In this document: positions 1-5,790 of the stretch, piece after piece
Layout of the letters: every line of letters starts with the position of its first letter
How positions within the stretch are numbered: the stretch's first letter is position 1
From: Bacteroidetes bacterium UBA5543
GTDB taxonomy: Bacteria; Bacteroidota; Bacteroidia; Chitinophagales; Chitinophagaceae
Assembly (NCBI GenBank): GCA_002423665.1
Contig: DINJ01000130.1
Location: 7,307-13,896 of the forward strand
Reading direction: 5' to 3'
Length of the DNA: 6,590 nucleotides
Position numbers and translations under genes: made by a program
The notes under the pieces: model-generated
The model's input: only the letters and a program-made list of their open reading frames with translations
What the model was told of the DNA's origin: nothing
The model's database searches: none

Positions 1-130
1 CGAACTTATATCGGGTAAGAAGGTAAGCGACAAGGTAATGGAAACAGCCACTACGGTAGGCCTGGTACTGTTGCTGGGGCTGATGTTGTACGCAAACGGG
101 TTGGACATCTTCCGCCTGTTCCAGAACTAA
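1..130 (+). CDS. rseP: RseP-type site-2 zinc metalloprotease, C-terminal 42 residues (partial)
   Basis: The frame starting at base 2 is open from the window edge to a TAA at 128-130 and gives 42 residues beginning ELISGKKVSDKVME. The piece has the usual end of RseP/S2P proteases: an E-[LM]-I-[ST]-G-[KR]-K-x-S-D-K motif just before the last membrane segment, a hydrophobic stretch of about 15 residues (VGLVLLLGLMLYANG), then a short polar tail (LDIFRLFQN). Members of the family cut transmembrane anti-sigma factors and leftover signal peptides within the inner membrane. The catalytic HExxH and the PDZ domains would lie upstream, outside the window, so the assignment rests only on this conserved tail. 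The gene converges with the deacetylase-like gene, with 4 bp between the two stop codons, and no terminator is visible between them. Confidence 0.82.
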   Translation, partial: ELISGKKVSDKVMETATTVGLVLLLGLMLYANGLDIFRLFQN

Positions 131-134
131 GGTT

Positions 135-1040
135 TCAAAGCCCGTAGATTTCCTTTGCAGCTTTAAAGGTATTGCAGTGTGCGGTAACTATGTGCCTGAT
201 GTCGGGCGAATAGCCTCCGCCCATAGCCACGGCAACAGGTATGCCCCTCATATAGCATTCTGTAAACACTGCTTCATCTCTGTGCAGGCAGTCGCGTATG
301 CTCAGTTTCATCTTGCCAAACTTGTCCGTTTCCAGTACATCAACGCCTGACAGGTAAAAGGCTATATCGGGCTTAAAGTTGTCCAATAGTGCAGGGAGTT
401 CTTTATTCAGAATATTAATGTATTCATTACCGCTGATGCCGTCAGGCAGTCCTATATCCAGGTCACTGGTTTCCTTCCGGAACGGGTAGTTGTGCGCGCC
501 ATGCATACTAAAGGTGAAGACCTTGTCATTATTACTGAATAAAGCTGCTGTGCCGTTGCCCTGGTGTACGTCCAGGTCGATAATAATAGCCCGACTTGCT
601 AATTTATGATGCAGCAGGTAGTTGGCTGCTATGGCAAAATCATTCAGCAGGCAAAAGCCCTCGCCCCTGTCGGCAAATGCATGGTGCGTGCCACCCGCCA
701 CATTCAGCGATACGCCATATTGCAAAGCTTTCAGAGCACAGTCAATGCTACCTTGCATGATAGTGATTTCCCTGTTTACCAGTTCCTGTGACAAGGGGAA
801 ACCTATTGCCCTCATTTCCCTGTCAGTCAGCTGCAGGGCCCGCATCCTCTGCCAGTAGTTTGTGTTATGCGTCAGCAGTATCGTCTCTTCTGTTGCCGGC
901 TGCGGTGCGAAAATATGCTCATGTATTATAACGCCTTCGTGCAGCAATTGCTGAGGTATCAGTTCATACTTCAGCATCGGGAAACGGTGGCCCTCAGGCA
1001 AAGGGTGTGCGTATATGTCGTCGTATGCTATGGTAAACAT
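135..1040 (-). CDS. Histone deacetylase family protein (class IV/HDAC11-like zinc hydrolase)
   Basis: This 301-residue single-domain protein has the arginase/deacetylase fold signatures. The tandem catalytic histidines are in GGTHHA (H119, H120). The zinc ligands are D157 and H159 in IDLDVHQGNG and D234 in SGVDVLETD. The transition-state tyrosine is Y277 in GGGYS. The motif ND at 133-134 (GFCLLND) is also conserved. All catalytic residues are present, so an active zinc amidohydrolase is expected. The opening, with LPEGHRFPM at residues 14-22, is typical of class IV/HDAC11-like and bacterial acetoin-utilisation-type relatives, and it supports the ATG at 1038-1040. Length is normal for a domain-only member. 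The bacterial substrate cannot be told from sequence: acetylated lysines, acyl-lysines, acetylpolyamines or small metabolites are all possible. There is no signal peptide, so it should be cytoplasmic. No Shine-Dalgarno sequence is evident. The gene diverges from the tmRNA gene and stands alone as a transcription unit. Confidence 0.9.
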   Translation of the reverse strand: MFTIAYDDIYAHPLPEGHRFPMLKYELIPQQLLHEGVIIHEHIFAPQPATEETILLTHNTNYWQRMRALQLTDREMRAIGFPLSQELVNREITIMQGSIDCALKALQYGVSLNVAGGTHHAFADRGEGFCLLNDFAIAANYLLHHKLASRAIIIDLDVHQGNGTAALFSNNDKVFTFSMHGAHNYPFRKETSDLDIGLPDGISGNEYINILNKELPALLDNFKPDIAFYLSGVDVLETDKFGKMKLSIRDCLHRDEAVFTECYMRGIPVAVAMGGGYSPDIRHIVTAHCNTFKAAKEIYGL

Positions 1041-1059
1041 GAGCTGCTAATTTAACAAG

Positions 1060-1087
1060 TTGCATCCGTTATTATTTCGTAATTTTG
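1060..1087 (+). promoter_or_regulatory. Putative Bacteroidota-type promoter for the tmRNA gene
   Basis: TAATTTTG at 1080-1087 is a perfect match to the TAnnTTTG -7 element of the Bacteroidota primary sigma factor. A TTG at 1060-1062 lies 17 bp upstream and could serve as the -33 element. Transcription would start near 1092-1096, about 20 nt before the mature 5' end at 1115. That fits a tmRNA precursor trimmed by RNase P. The call is from pattern matching only. The -33 part is short and could be chance. Confidence 0.55.
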
Positions 1088-1114
1088 CATTAGTTCTTTG
1101 AAAAAATACTTACC

Positions 1115-1481
1115 GGGGCCGACTGGTTTTGACAGCATAGGGCAGGTTAAGTAAGCATGTCGTGCGTTGTGTAATTAGCACGTAAATCTGAATACCCGAA
1201 CTTTTAAATGGCGAATCTAATTACGCCATGGCTGCCTAATCAGAGATTAGCGTAACCATTTTGGCCGCAGACGGGCTTTTGCCTGTTGACGCTCCTGCCG
1301 CCTAACTCATCCTTCAACAGGATAGTCATTTGTAGCTGCGTACAAACGATGAAACTAAAGCAGATAAGATAGTCCTGGTTCGCCCGGTTCCTAAGGCTAT
1401 ACGAAAATCAATTCCGGGATAAACATGTAGAAAGCTTATCGGGCATATGTTTGGACGCGGGTTCGAATCCCGCCGGCTCCA
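1115..1481 (+). ncRNA. ssrA: Transfer-messenger RNA (one-piece tmRNA), tag GESNYAMAA
   Basis: tmRNA rescues stalled ribosomes and adds a degradation tag. The tRNA-like part is clear. The acceptor 5' strand 1115-1121 (GGGGCCG) pairs with 1474-1480 (CGGCTCC), including the G-U at the third pair typical of tmRNA. The T arm is 1457-1461 paired with 1469-1473 around the TTCGAAT loop at 1462-1468. The 5' end reads GGGGCCGACTGGTTTTGACA, as in other tmRNAs. The tag frame is 1210-1239: GGC GAA TCT AAT TAC GCC ATG GCT GCC TAA, giving G-E-S-N-Y-A-M-A-A. Other elements are consistent with the pseudoknot-rich body: CGTGC 1161-1165 with GCACG 1178-1182 before the tag; a perfect hairpin 1236-1241/1245-1250 over the tag stop; 1282-1289 complementary to 1314-1321; 1329-1334 with 1341-1346; and 1383-1387 with 1414-1418. 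After discriminator A1481 the DNA reads CTT, so CCA is not encoded and must be added. The RNA is 367 nt before CCA addition, a normal length. Confidence 0.97.
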
Positions 1482-1488
1482 CTTTATA

Positions 1489-2373
1489 TTACCTGATGCG
1501 GTAATTAAAAAGCTTTTGCACAGCTACTTTAATATAGTAGCGTGCACGTTCCTTTGTTACGAATATGAGGGAAAACACGTAATAGTATAAAGAAGTTCCT
1601 TTCCTGTATCGCATTATTTCCAGTTCGTGGTTAATCATGGTCTTTAATAGTTTTAGCTGCTTTGCAGGCTCAGTACTGGCATTGGCTATATGTATCAACC
1701 GCACATCAGACAGAAAATAAGATTTATACCCTGCACAGGCCAGTTGATAACACCAGAGCTGATCTTCACCATACATAAAGAAGCGTTCGTCCAGTTGTTT
1801 ATCGGGGAGTGCGTTTAAAGCCTCTCTTCTGAACATAAAAAAAGCACCCGATACCCAATCACAGTTGGTGTCAAAATCTCCTTTGAAATATTGGTTGAGC
1901 ATGAGTTTAGCACGCCTACGGTAGGGGATAAGCAATAATAGCGGCCTAAATAAGTCGAGCAGCTCATTCCTAATACTGCGGAAGGCGCGTGCATTGTGCT
2001 GGTACTTACCATCGTTGTATGTAAGGTGTGCGCTTACAACACCAATATCGTTGCCTGCATTTTGCAGGAACGTTGCAGCCTTGCTGATGCAATCATCATG
2101 CAGTAGCGTGTCTGAGTTCAGCAAAAGGATTATATCGCCCGATGAATGAGCTATGCCAAGGTTATTGCCTTGTGCAAAACCACCATTCACAGGGTTTTTT
2201 ACAAGTTTGATGTCGGGAAATTGAACTAGAAAATCATCAGGGCTATCTATAGTTGATGCATTATCAACCAATACAATTTCGTAAGCCACATCTTTAGTGA
2301 ATGACTGCACAGTCCTGATGCAGTCGCAGGTTAGTTGAAAAGTATTGTAGTTGATGATAATGACAGATACCAC
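1489..2373 (-). CDS. Glycosyltransferase family 2 (rhamnosyltransferase/WbbL-like)
   Basis: This 294-residue protein has a GT-A fold glycosyltransferase domain over roughly residues 1-230. In order: the opening beta strand VSVIIINYNT; VDNAS (36-40, D37 expected to contact the nucleotide); NGGFAQGNNLGI (63-74); the DxD-equivalent NSDT (86-89, D88), expected to bind metal and sugar nucleotide; GAFFMFRREAL (176-186); and MYGEDQLWCYQL (200-211), whose E203-D204 pair is the usual catalytic-base site. The family pattern NGGFAxGNNxGI plus GEDxxW resembles dTDP-rhamnosyltransferases such as WbbL, but donor and acceptor cannot be fixed. The C-terminal 60 residues are basic with a hydrophobic stretch (YYYVFSLIFV, 263-272), which suggests membrane association at the cytoplasmic face. 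The start is GTG (rc of 2371-2373): stops TAA TAA lie in frame a few codons upstream with no ATG between, and the GT-A strand begins at residue 2. Its stop is 7 nt from the tmRNA 3' end, tail to tail. Confidence 0.9.
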   Translation of the reverse strand: MVSVIIINYNTFQLTCDCIRTVQSFTKDVAYEIVLVDNASTIDSPDDFLVQFPDIKLVKNPVNGGFAQGNNLGIAHSSGDIILLLNSDTLLHDDCISKAATFLQNAGNDIGVVSAHLTYNDGKYQHNARAFRSIRNELLDLFRPLLLLIPYRRRAKLMLNQYFKGDFDTNCDWVSGAFFMFRREALNALPDKQLDERFFMYGEDQLWCYQLACAGYKSYFLSDVRLIHIANASTEPAKQLKLLKTMINHELEIMRYRKGTSLYYYVFSLIFVTKERARYYIKVAVQKLFNYRIR

Positions 2374-2390
2374 TTGGACTAATTATTATG

Positions 2391-2421
2391 CAAGTATAAT
2401 CACTTTGAGTTGTTATGTAAA
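2391..2421 (-). promoter_or_regulatory. Candidate promoter for the glycosyltransferase gene
   Basis: On the minus strand TATACTTG (2391-2398) matches TAnnTTTG at all fixed positions but one. TTTA (2418-2421) sits 19 bp upstream where TTTG is expected. The site lies between the terminator and the GTG start of the gene. It would give a leader of only about 10 nt. Both elements carry a mismatch, so this is a weak call. Confidence 0.28.
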
Positions 2422-2456
2422 CGTTTGATGTGACCTCACACAAATATCGTTACAGT

Positions 2457-2483
2457 AAAAAAGCCCCACATAGGGGCTTTTTT
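2457..2483 (-). terminator. Rho-independent terminator downstream of ftsH
   Basis: An 11-bp perfect inverted repeat, AAAAAAGCCCC (2457-2467) and GGGGCTTTTTT (2473-2483), surrounds the 5-nt loop 2468-2472. Read on the minus strand it begins 2 nt after the ftsH stop codon and gives a GC-rich stem followed by a six-T run, the classic form. It separates ftsH from the glycosyltransferase on the same strand, so those two are probably not co-transcribed. The symmetrical A and T flanks would let it act in both directions. Confidence 0.93.
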
Positions 2484-2485
2484 GT

Positions 2486-4492
2486 TTATGAGTTATTTAC
2501 CAGTGAGTCGCTCACCGATGGTATATCACCAACAGGAGGTGCTGTATCTTCGTAAGGACGTTGGCCTATCAGGCGCTCCATATCGTCTTTGAACAGCACT
2601 TCTTTTTTCAGCAGTTCTTCAGCTATCGCTTTTACCGAGTCAATTCTTTCCGTCAGTAATGCTTTAGTCCTTTGGTAGGCCTCATCTATCAGTTTGCGCA
2701 CTTCCTCGTCAATGATCTTGCCTGTTTCCTCAGAGTATGGCTTTGAAAACTGGCCATCGTTCTGAGGGTCGTAGAATGATATATTGCCCAGTACCGGGTT
2801 CATACCATACATGCTCACCATAGCGTAGGCCATGCGCGTTACGTGTTGCAGGTCGCTGAGTGCGCCGGTAGATATTTTACCGAACACTATTTCCTCTACT
2901 GCACGTCCGCCCAATGTCATACACATATCGTCCATCAGGTGGTCGGTATTGCGTATATACATTTCTTTAGGCAGGTACTGCGCATAACCAAGTGCTGCCA
3001 CCCCGCGTGGTACGATAGTCACTTTTACCAATGGGTGCGCATGCTCCAGGAACCATCCTGATACAGCGTGCCCTGCTTCGTGGTAGGCTATCACCTTCTT
3101 CTCTTCGGGTAGTATGATTTTGTTCTTCTTCTCCAGGCCACCTATCACACGGTCAATCGCATCGTTGAAGTCGTCCATATCCACCTCTGTCTTGCCTTTA
3201 CGGGCAGCTATCAGGGCGGCTTCGTTACATATATTGGCTATATCAGCGCCGGCGAAACCGGGGGTTTGTACTGCCAGCTTATGGATATCCAGGTTTTTAG
3301 ATTTTTTGATGGGCTTCAGGTGCACATCAAATATCTTTTCACGTCCCTTCACATCGGGTACATCTATTGATATCTGCCTGTCGAAACGGCCGGGGCGCAG
3401 CAGGGCGGTATCCAGTACATCGAGCCTGTTGGTGGCCGCCAGTACTATAATGCCGGTATCACCACTGAAACCATCCATTTCTACCAGCAACTGGTTAAGC
3501 GTGTTCTCACGCTCATCGTTGCTCATTACCACGTTTTTGCCACGTGCACGGCCTATTGCGTCTATCTCGTCAATGAACACGATACAAGGGGCTTTCTCAC
3601 GGGCCTGCTTGAACAGGTCGCGTACACGGCTGGCACCCACACCTACAAACAACTCTACGAAGTCGGAACCTGACATAGAGAAGAAAGGTACCTGTGCTTC
3701 ACCGGCCACGGCTTTTGCCAGCAGGGTTTTACCCGTACCGGGAGGGCCAACCAATAAAGCTCCCTTAGGTATTTTACCACCCAGTGCGGTATATTTTTTG
3801 GGGTTTTTCAGGAAATCCACGATTTCCATCACCTCTACCTTAGCTTCATCAAGTCCGGCTACATCATTGAATGTGATGTTGACGCGTGTGCCTTTTTCAA
3901 ACAATTGCGCTTTGGATTTGCCAATGTTGAAAATACCACCGGCTCCACCACCACCACCGGCTCCGCCTCCCATCTTGCGCATGATGAAGAACCACATCGC
4001 AATCAGGAATATCACTGGTAGCAGGAATGAACCCAGTATGTCATTCAGGAAGCTGCCCCTGTTCTCGTATATCACACGTACACGTTCGCTTTCAGGCAGT
4101 TCCGACTGGGCCTCTTTCAGGTTGTCTTCAAACTGCTCTACGCTGCCGATTGTAAATTTAGCTACGGGCGAAGTGCTTTTGTTAGAGGCGAAAGGCATTT
4201 TGTCTTCAGGGTTTTTCTGCGTTTGCGTGCCCTCTTTTACAAAAACCTCAACTTCGCTTTTGTTCACCACTACCAGTTTCTCTACGTGTCCCTTATCCAG
4301 GTATTTCTGCCTGAATTCCTGGAAACTCATCTGTTCTCCGCCGCCGCCCATGCTGCCGCTGAAGAAGTTCAGCCCTATCAGCAACAGTATCATGATGCCG
4401 TATATCCAATAGATATTGAATTTCGGCCCTTTGCGTTGGGGTTTGTTATCTTTTCCCGGTCCTTGTCCGGGTTTGGGTTTGTTATCTTCCAT
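2486..4492 (-). CDS. ftsH: ATP-dependent zinc metalloprotease FtsH
   Basis: FtsH is the membrane-anchored hexameric AAA+ protease that extracts and degrades membrane and short-lived cytosolic proteins. The 668-residue sequence is complete. A Lys/Pro/Gly-rich cytoplasmic N-terminus (1-24) comes first, then TM1 (about 28-45), a periplasmic domain (about 50-150), TM2 (about 152-171) and a Gly-rich linker (175-186). The AAA+ module has Walker A GPPGTGKT (249-256), pore loop FVG (282-284), Walker B IVFIDEID (304-311), sensor N355 and the second region of homology with arginine fingers R366 and R369. The peptidase domain has HEAGH (471-475; H471 and H475 bind zinc, E472 is catalytic) and the third zinc ligand D547 in [10 protein letters not shown]. 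No key residue is missing. The ATG at 4490-4492 is preceded by the purine-rich AGAAAGACAA. The gene lies 43 bp after rsfS on the same strand with no terminator between, which suggests an rsfS-ftsH operon. A strong terminator follows the stop. Confidence 0.98.
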   Translation of the reverse strand: MEDNKPKPGQGPGKDNKPQRKGPKFNIYWIYGIMILLLIGLNFFSGSMGGGGEQMSFQEFRQKYLDKGHVEKLVVVNKSEVEVFVKEGTQTQKNPEDKMPFASNKSTSPVAKFTIGSVEQFEDNLKEAQSELPESERVRVIYENRGSFLNDILGSFLLPVIFLIAMWFFIMRKMGGGAGGGGGAGGIFNIGKSKAQLFEKGTRVNITFNDVAGLDEAKVEVMEIVDFLKNPKKYTALGGKIPKGALLVGPPGTGKTLLAKAVAGEAQVPFFSMSGSDFVELFVGVGASRVRDLFKQAREKAPCIVFIDEIDAIGRARGKNVVMSNDERENTLNQLLVEMDGFSGDTGIIVLAATNRLDVLDTALLRPGRFDRQISIDVPDVKGREKIFDVHLKPIKKSKNLDIHKLAVQTPGFAGADIANICNEAALIAARKGKTEVDMDDFNDAIDRVIGGLEKKNKIILPEEKKVIAYHEAGHAVSGWFLEHAHPLVKVTIVPRGVAALGYAQYLPKEMYIRNTDHLMDDMCMTLGGRAVEEIVFGKISTGALSDLQHVTRMAYAMVSMYGMNPVLGNISFYDPQNDGQFSKPYSEETGKIIDEEVRKLIDEAYQRTKALLTERIDSVKAIAEELLKKEVLFKDDMERLIGQRPYEDTAPPVGDIPSVSDSLVNNS

Positions 4493-4535
4493 TTGTCTTT
4501 CTAAAGTACGTTATATTCTGCTTTGACAGCTCTTT

Positions 4536-4934
4536 TTAATCGTTGTGTTCCACCCTGCCTGCATCGCCCCATAGGCTCTCCAGGTTATAAAATTTGCGAT
4601 GTTCCTCCTGGAAGATATGTACTACTACGTTTACATAATCCACCAGTGTCCATTTATCGCCTCTTTCTACATGGTAAGGGGTTTCGTCACATTCCTCTTT
4701 CACTACTTTTTCCACGTTGTCAGCTATGGCTTTGAGTTGTATATGCGACTGTGCCTCGCAAAGGATAAAAAAGTCCGCCACGGCTTCATCTATCTTTTTA
4801 AGATCAAGCGAAACGATATTTTCAGCTTTCTTATCTTTTACGGCTTTCAGTATAGACTTAAATAGCTTGCTATTCCTGGTCAGGCCTTCCGCAGATTTCT
4901 TTCTTCCCTGAAGGACGGTAATAATTTTCTCCAA
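4536..4934 (-). CDS. rsfS: Ribosome silencing factor RsfS (YbeB/Iojap family)
   Basis: RsfS binds ribosomal protein uL14 on the 50S subunit, blocks joining with the 30S subunit, and lowers translation when nutrients are short. The 132-residue protein has the family's main motifs: a helix then KAENIVSLDLKKI (36-48), VADFFILCEAQSHIQLKAIADNVE (52-75), the tryptophan-containing segment WTLVDYVNVVVHIFQEE (95-111) and the C-terminal FYNLESLWGDA (115-125). The start is uncertain. The longest frame begins at TTG (rc of 4932-4934) because an in-frame TAG lies five codons upstream and no ATG or GTG occurs before the conserved core. The first 20 or so residues are variable in this family, so the TTG is reasonable but unproved. 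The next gene is ftsH, 43 bp away on the same strand. Upstream, birA is divergent with 17 bp between the start codons. Confidence 0.94.
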   Translation of the reverse strand: MEKIITVLQGRKKSAEGLTRNSKLFKSILKAVKDKKAENIVSLDLKKIDEAVADFFILCEAQSHIQLKAIADNVEKVVKEECDETPYHVERGDKWTLVDYVNVVVHIFQEEHRKFYNLESLWGDAGRVEHND

Positions 4935-4950
4935 ATTAAGGTTAATCTAT

Positions 4951-4958
4951 TATGTTTG
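4951..4958 (+). promoter_or_regulatory. Candidate -7 element for birA, overlapping its assigned ATG
   Basis: TATGTTTG at 4951-4958 is a perfect TAnnTTTG match. The ATG at 4952-4954 assigned as the birA start lies inside it. If it is a real -7 element, transcription begins near 4963-4967 and that ATG would not be in the mRNA. No good TTTG -33 partner is visible upstream; the best is a T-run at 4925-4928, 22 bp away. It could be chance. Confidence 0.3.
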
Positions 4959-5749
4959 GCAATATCTTTACAGTCAAAATTAAACAAACTTTGGCAGTAA
5001 AGTTACAAGCACTGTTAAACGCTCCTGTTATAGAGCTGGATACCATTGATAGCACCAATAACTATGCCATGCGCCTGATTGATGCCGATACGGCACAACC
5101 CGGCCTGACAATAGTGACTGATATGCAGACTGCGGGTAAAGGGCAGAGGGGTAAAATATGGGTGGATACGCCCAATGAGAGCCTGCTGATGAGCATGATA
5201 ATGAAACCCCAGTACGACTTAGACCATCAATTCGCCTTTATAGTAACGGTTTCGCTGGCGATAGCCGATTATATGCAGGAGCTGAATGAAAACTGGGATG
5301 TACGTATTAAATGGCCCAATGATATTATAATCAATGACAAAAAGGCAGGGGGCATGCTCATCGAGAATGTGTTGCGGGGCAACCAATGGGCTTACTCAGT
5401 TGTGGGGTTAGGTATGAACGTTTTGCAACGTGAAATGCCGGCAGATATTCCTTTTTCCACGTCTTTGCGCATAGAGTCAGATAAGCAATATGTGATATTT
5501 GACCTCGTGTCAGGTATCAGGGAACGTATATTCACCTACCTGGACATCTTGCCTGAACCTAACCGTATGCTGAGGCTATACAACGATATATTATTCAAAA
5601 AAGATACAACTCAGCGGTTCAAAATAGGCAACGATGAATTTACAGCCACCATTACCGGGGTGACATACAACGGCTTGCTGCAACTGAAACTGGATAATGG
5701 CAGCACCATCAACTACAGCTTCGGCGCTATTGAGTGGATATGCGGGTAA
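4952..5749 (+). CDS. birA: Biotin--[acetyl-CoA-carboxylase] ligase (monofunctional BirA)
   Basis: The enzyme activates biotin with ATP to biotinyl-AMP and transfers it to a lysine on the biotin carboxyl carrier protein of acetyl-CoA carboxylase and related carboxylases, in the cytoplasm. The 265 residues carry the full catalytic set: DSTNNYA (33-39), the biotinyl-AMP loop AGKGQRGKIW (61-70), KWPNDI (120-125), KKAGGMLIE (130-138, K131 equivalent to E. coli K183) and GLGMNV (152-157). A small C-terminal SH3-like domain follows (about 222-265, with GLLQLKLDNG and AIEWI). There is no N-terminal helix-turn-helix, so it is a group I ligase without repressor function. The assigned ATG gives 32 residues before DSTN, longer than many group I ligases, and it overlaps a promoter-like motif. 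A TTG at 4991-4993 (codon 14) is an alternative start. The next in-frame ATG (codon 40) would cut off DSTN, so it is not possible. Confidence 0.95.
   Translation: MFGNIFTVKIKQTLAVKLQALLNAPVIELDTIDSTNNYAMRLIDADTAQPGLTIVTDMQTAGKGQRGKIWVDTPNESLLMSMIMKPQYDLDHQFAFIVTVSLAIADYMQELNENWDVRIKWPNDIIINDKKAGGMLIENVLRGNQWAYSVVGLGMNVLQREMPADIPFSTSLRIESDKQYVIFDLVSGIRERIFTYLDILPEPNRMLRLYNDILFKKDTTQRFKIGNDEFTATITGVTYNGLLQLKLDNGSTINYSFGAIEWICG
4975..5008 (-). promoter_or_regulatory. Candidate promoter for the rsfS-ftsH operon
   Basis: On the minus strand TAATTTTG (4975-4982) is a perfect TAnnTTTG -7 element and is identical to the one before the tmRNA gene. A TTG (5006-5008) lies 23 bp upstream, at the long end of the accepted spacing. 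Transcription would start near 4966-4970, giving a leader of about 33 nt before the rsfS TTG start. The site is inside the 5' part of the assigned birA coding region. The -7 match is good, the -33 weak. Confidence 0.42.
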
Positions 5750-5790
5750 TGCCATCACAGCTTCATTATTTTTCATAGTTTAGGGCCGTG

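Noticed and set aside
152..169. CCTTT/AAAGG inverted repeat near the rseP/deacetylase junction.
   Set aside because: Five A/T-rich pairs inside the deacetylase coding region without a T-run. Expected by chance.
606..1055. Short plus-strand frames opposite the deacetylase-like gene.
   Set aside because: Cys- and His-rich antisense translations of a conserved gene. They overlap one another and have no support.
1488..1505. Inverted repeat ATTACC/GGTAAT as a terminator for tmRNA or the glycosyltransferase.
   Set aside because: Six mostly A/T pairs with no T-run in either direction. It may form a hairpin but is too weak to annotate as a terminator.
1815..2012. Second minus-strand frame of 65 codons inside the glycosyltransferase.
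   Set aside because: It overlaps the conserved glycosyltransferase frame, and the sequence has no motif.
3114..4412. A 432-codon open frame on the plus strand opposite ftsH.
   Set aside because: It is fully antisense to the certain ftsH gene and its protein is a low-complexity Ser/Pro/Arg-rich sequence without any domain. It arises from the codon bias of ftsH.
4223..4504. Plus-strand open frame of 93 codons over the 5' end of ftsH.
   Set aside because: Antisense to the FtsH N-terminus, no recognisable motif, no sensible upstream signals.
4523..4911. Several plus-strand frames of 64-88 codons over rsfS.
   Set aside because: All lie opposite the conserved rsfS frame and show no family resemblance.
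5776..5783. TAGTTTAG as a promoter -7 element for the TMTC-like gene.
   Set aside because: One mismatch to TAnnTTTG and no -33 partner. Co-transcription with birA is at least as likely.
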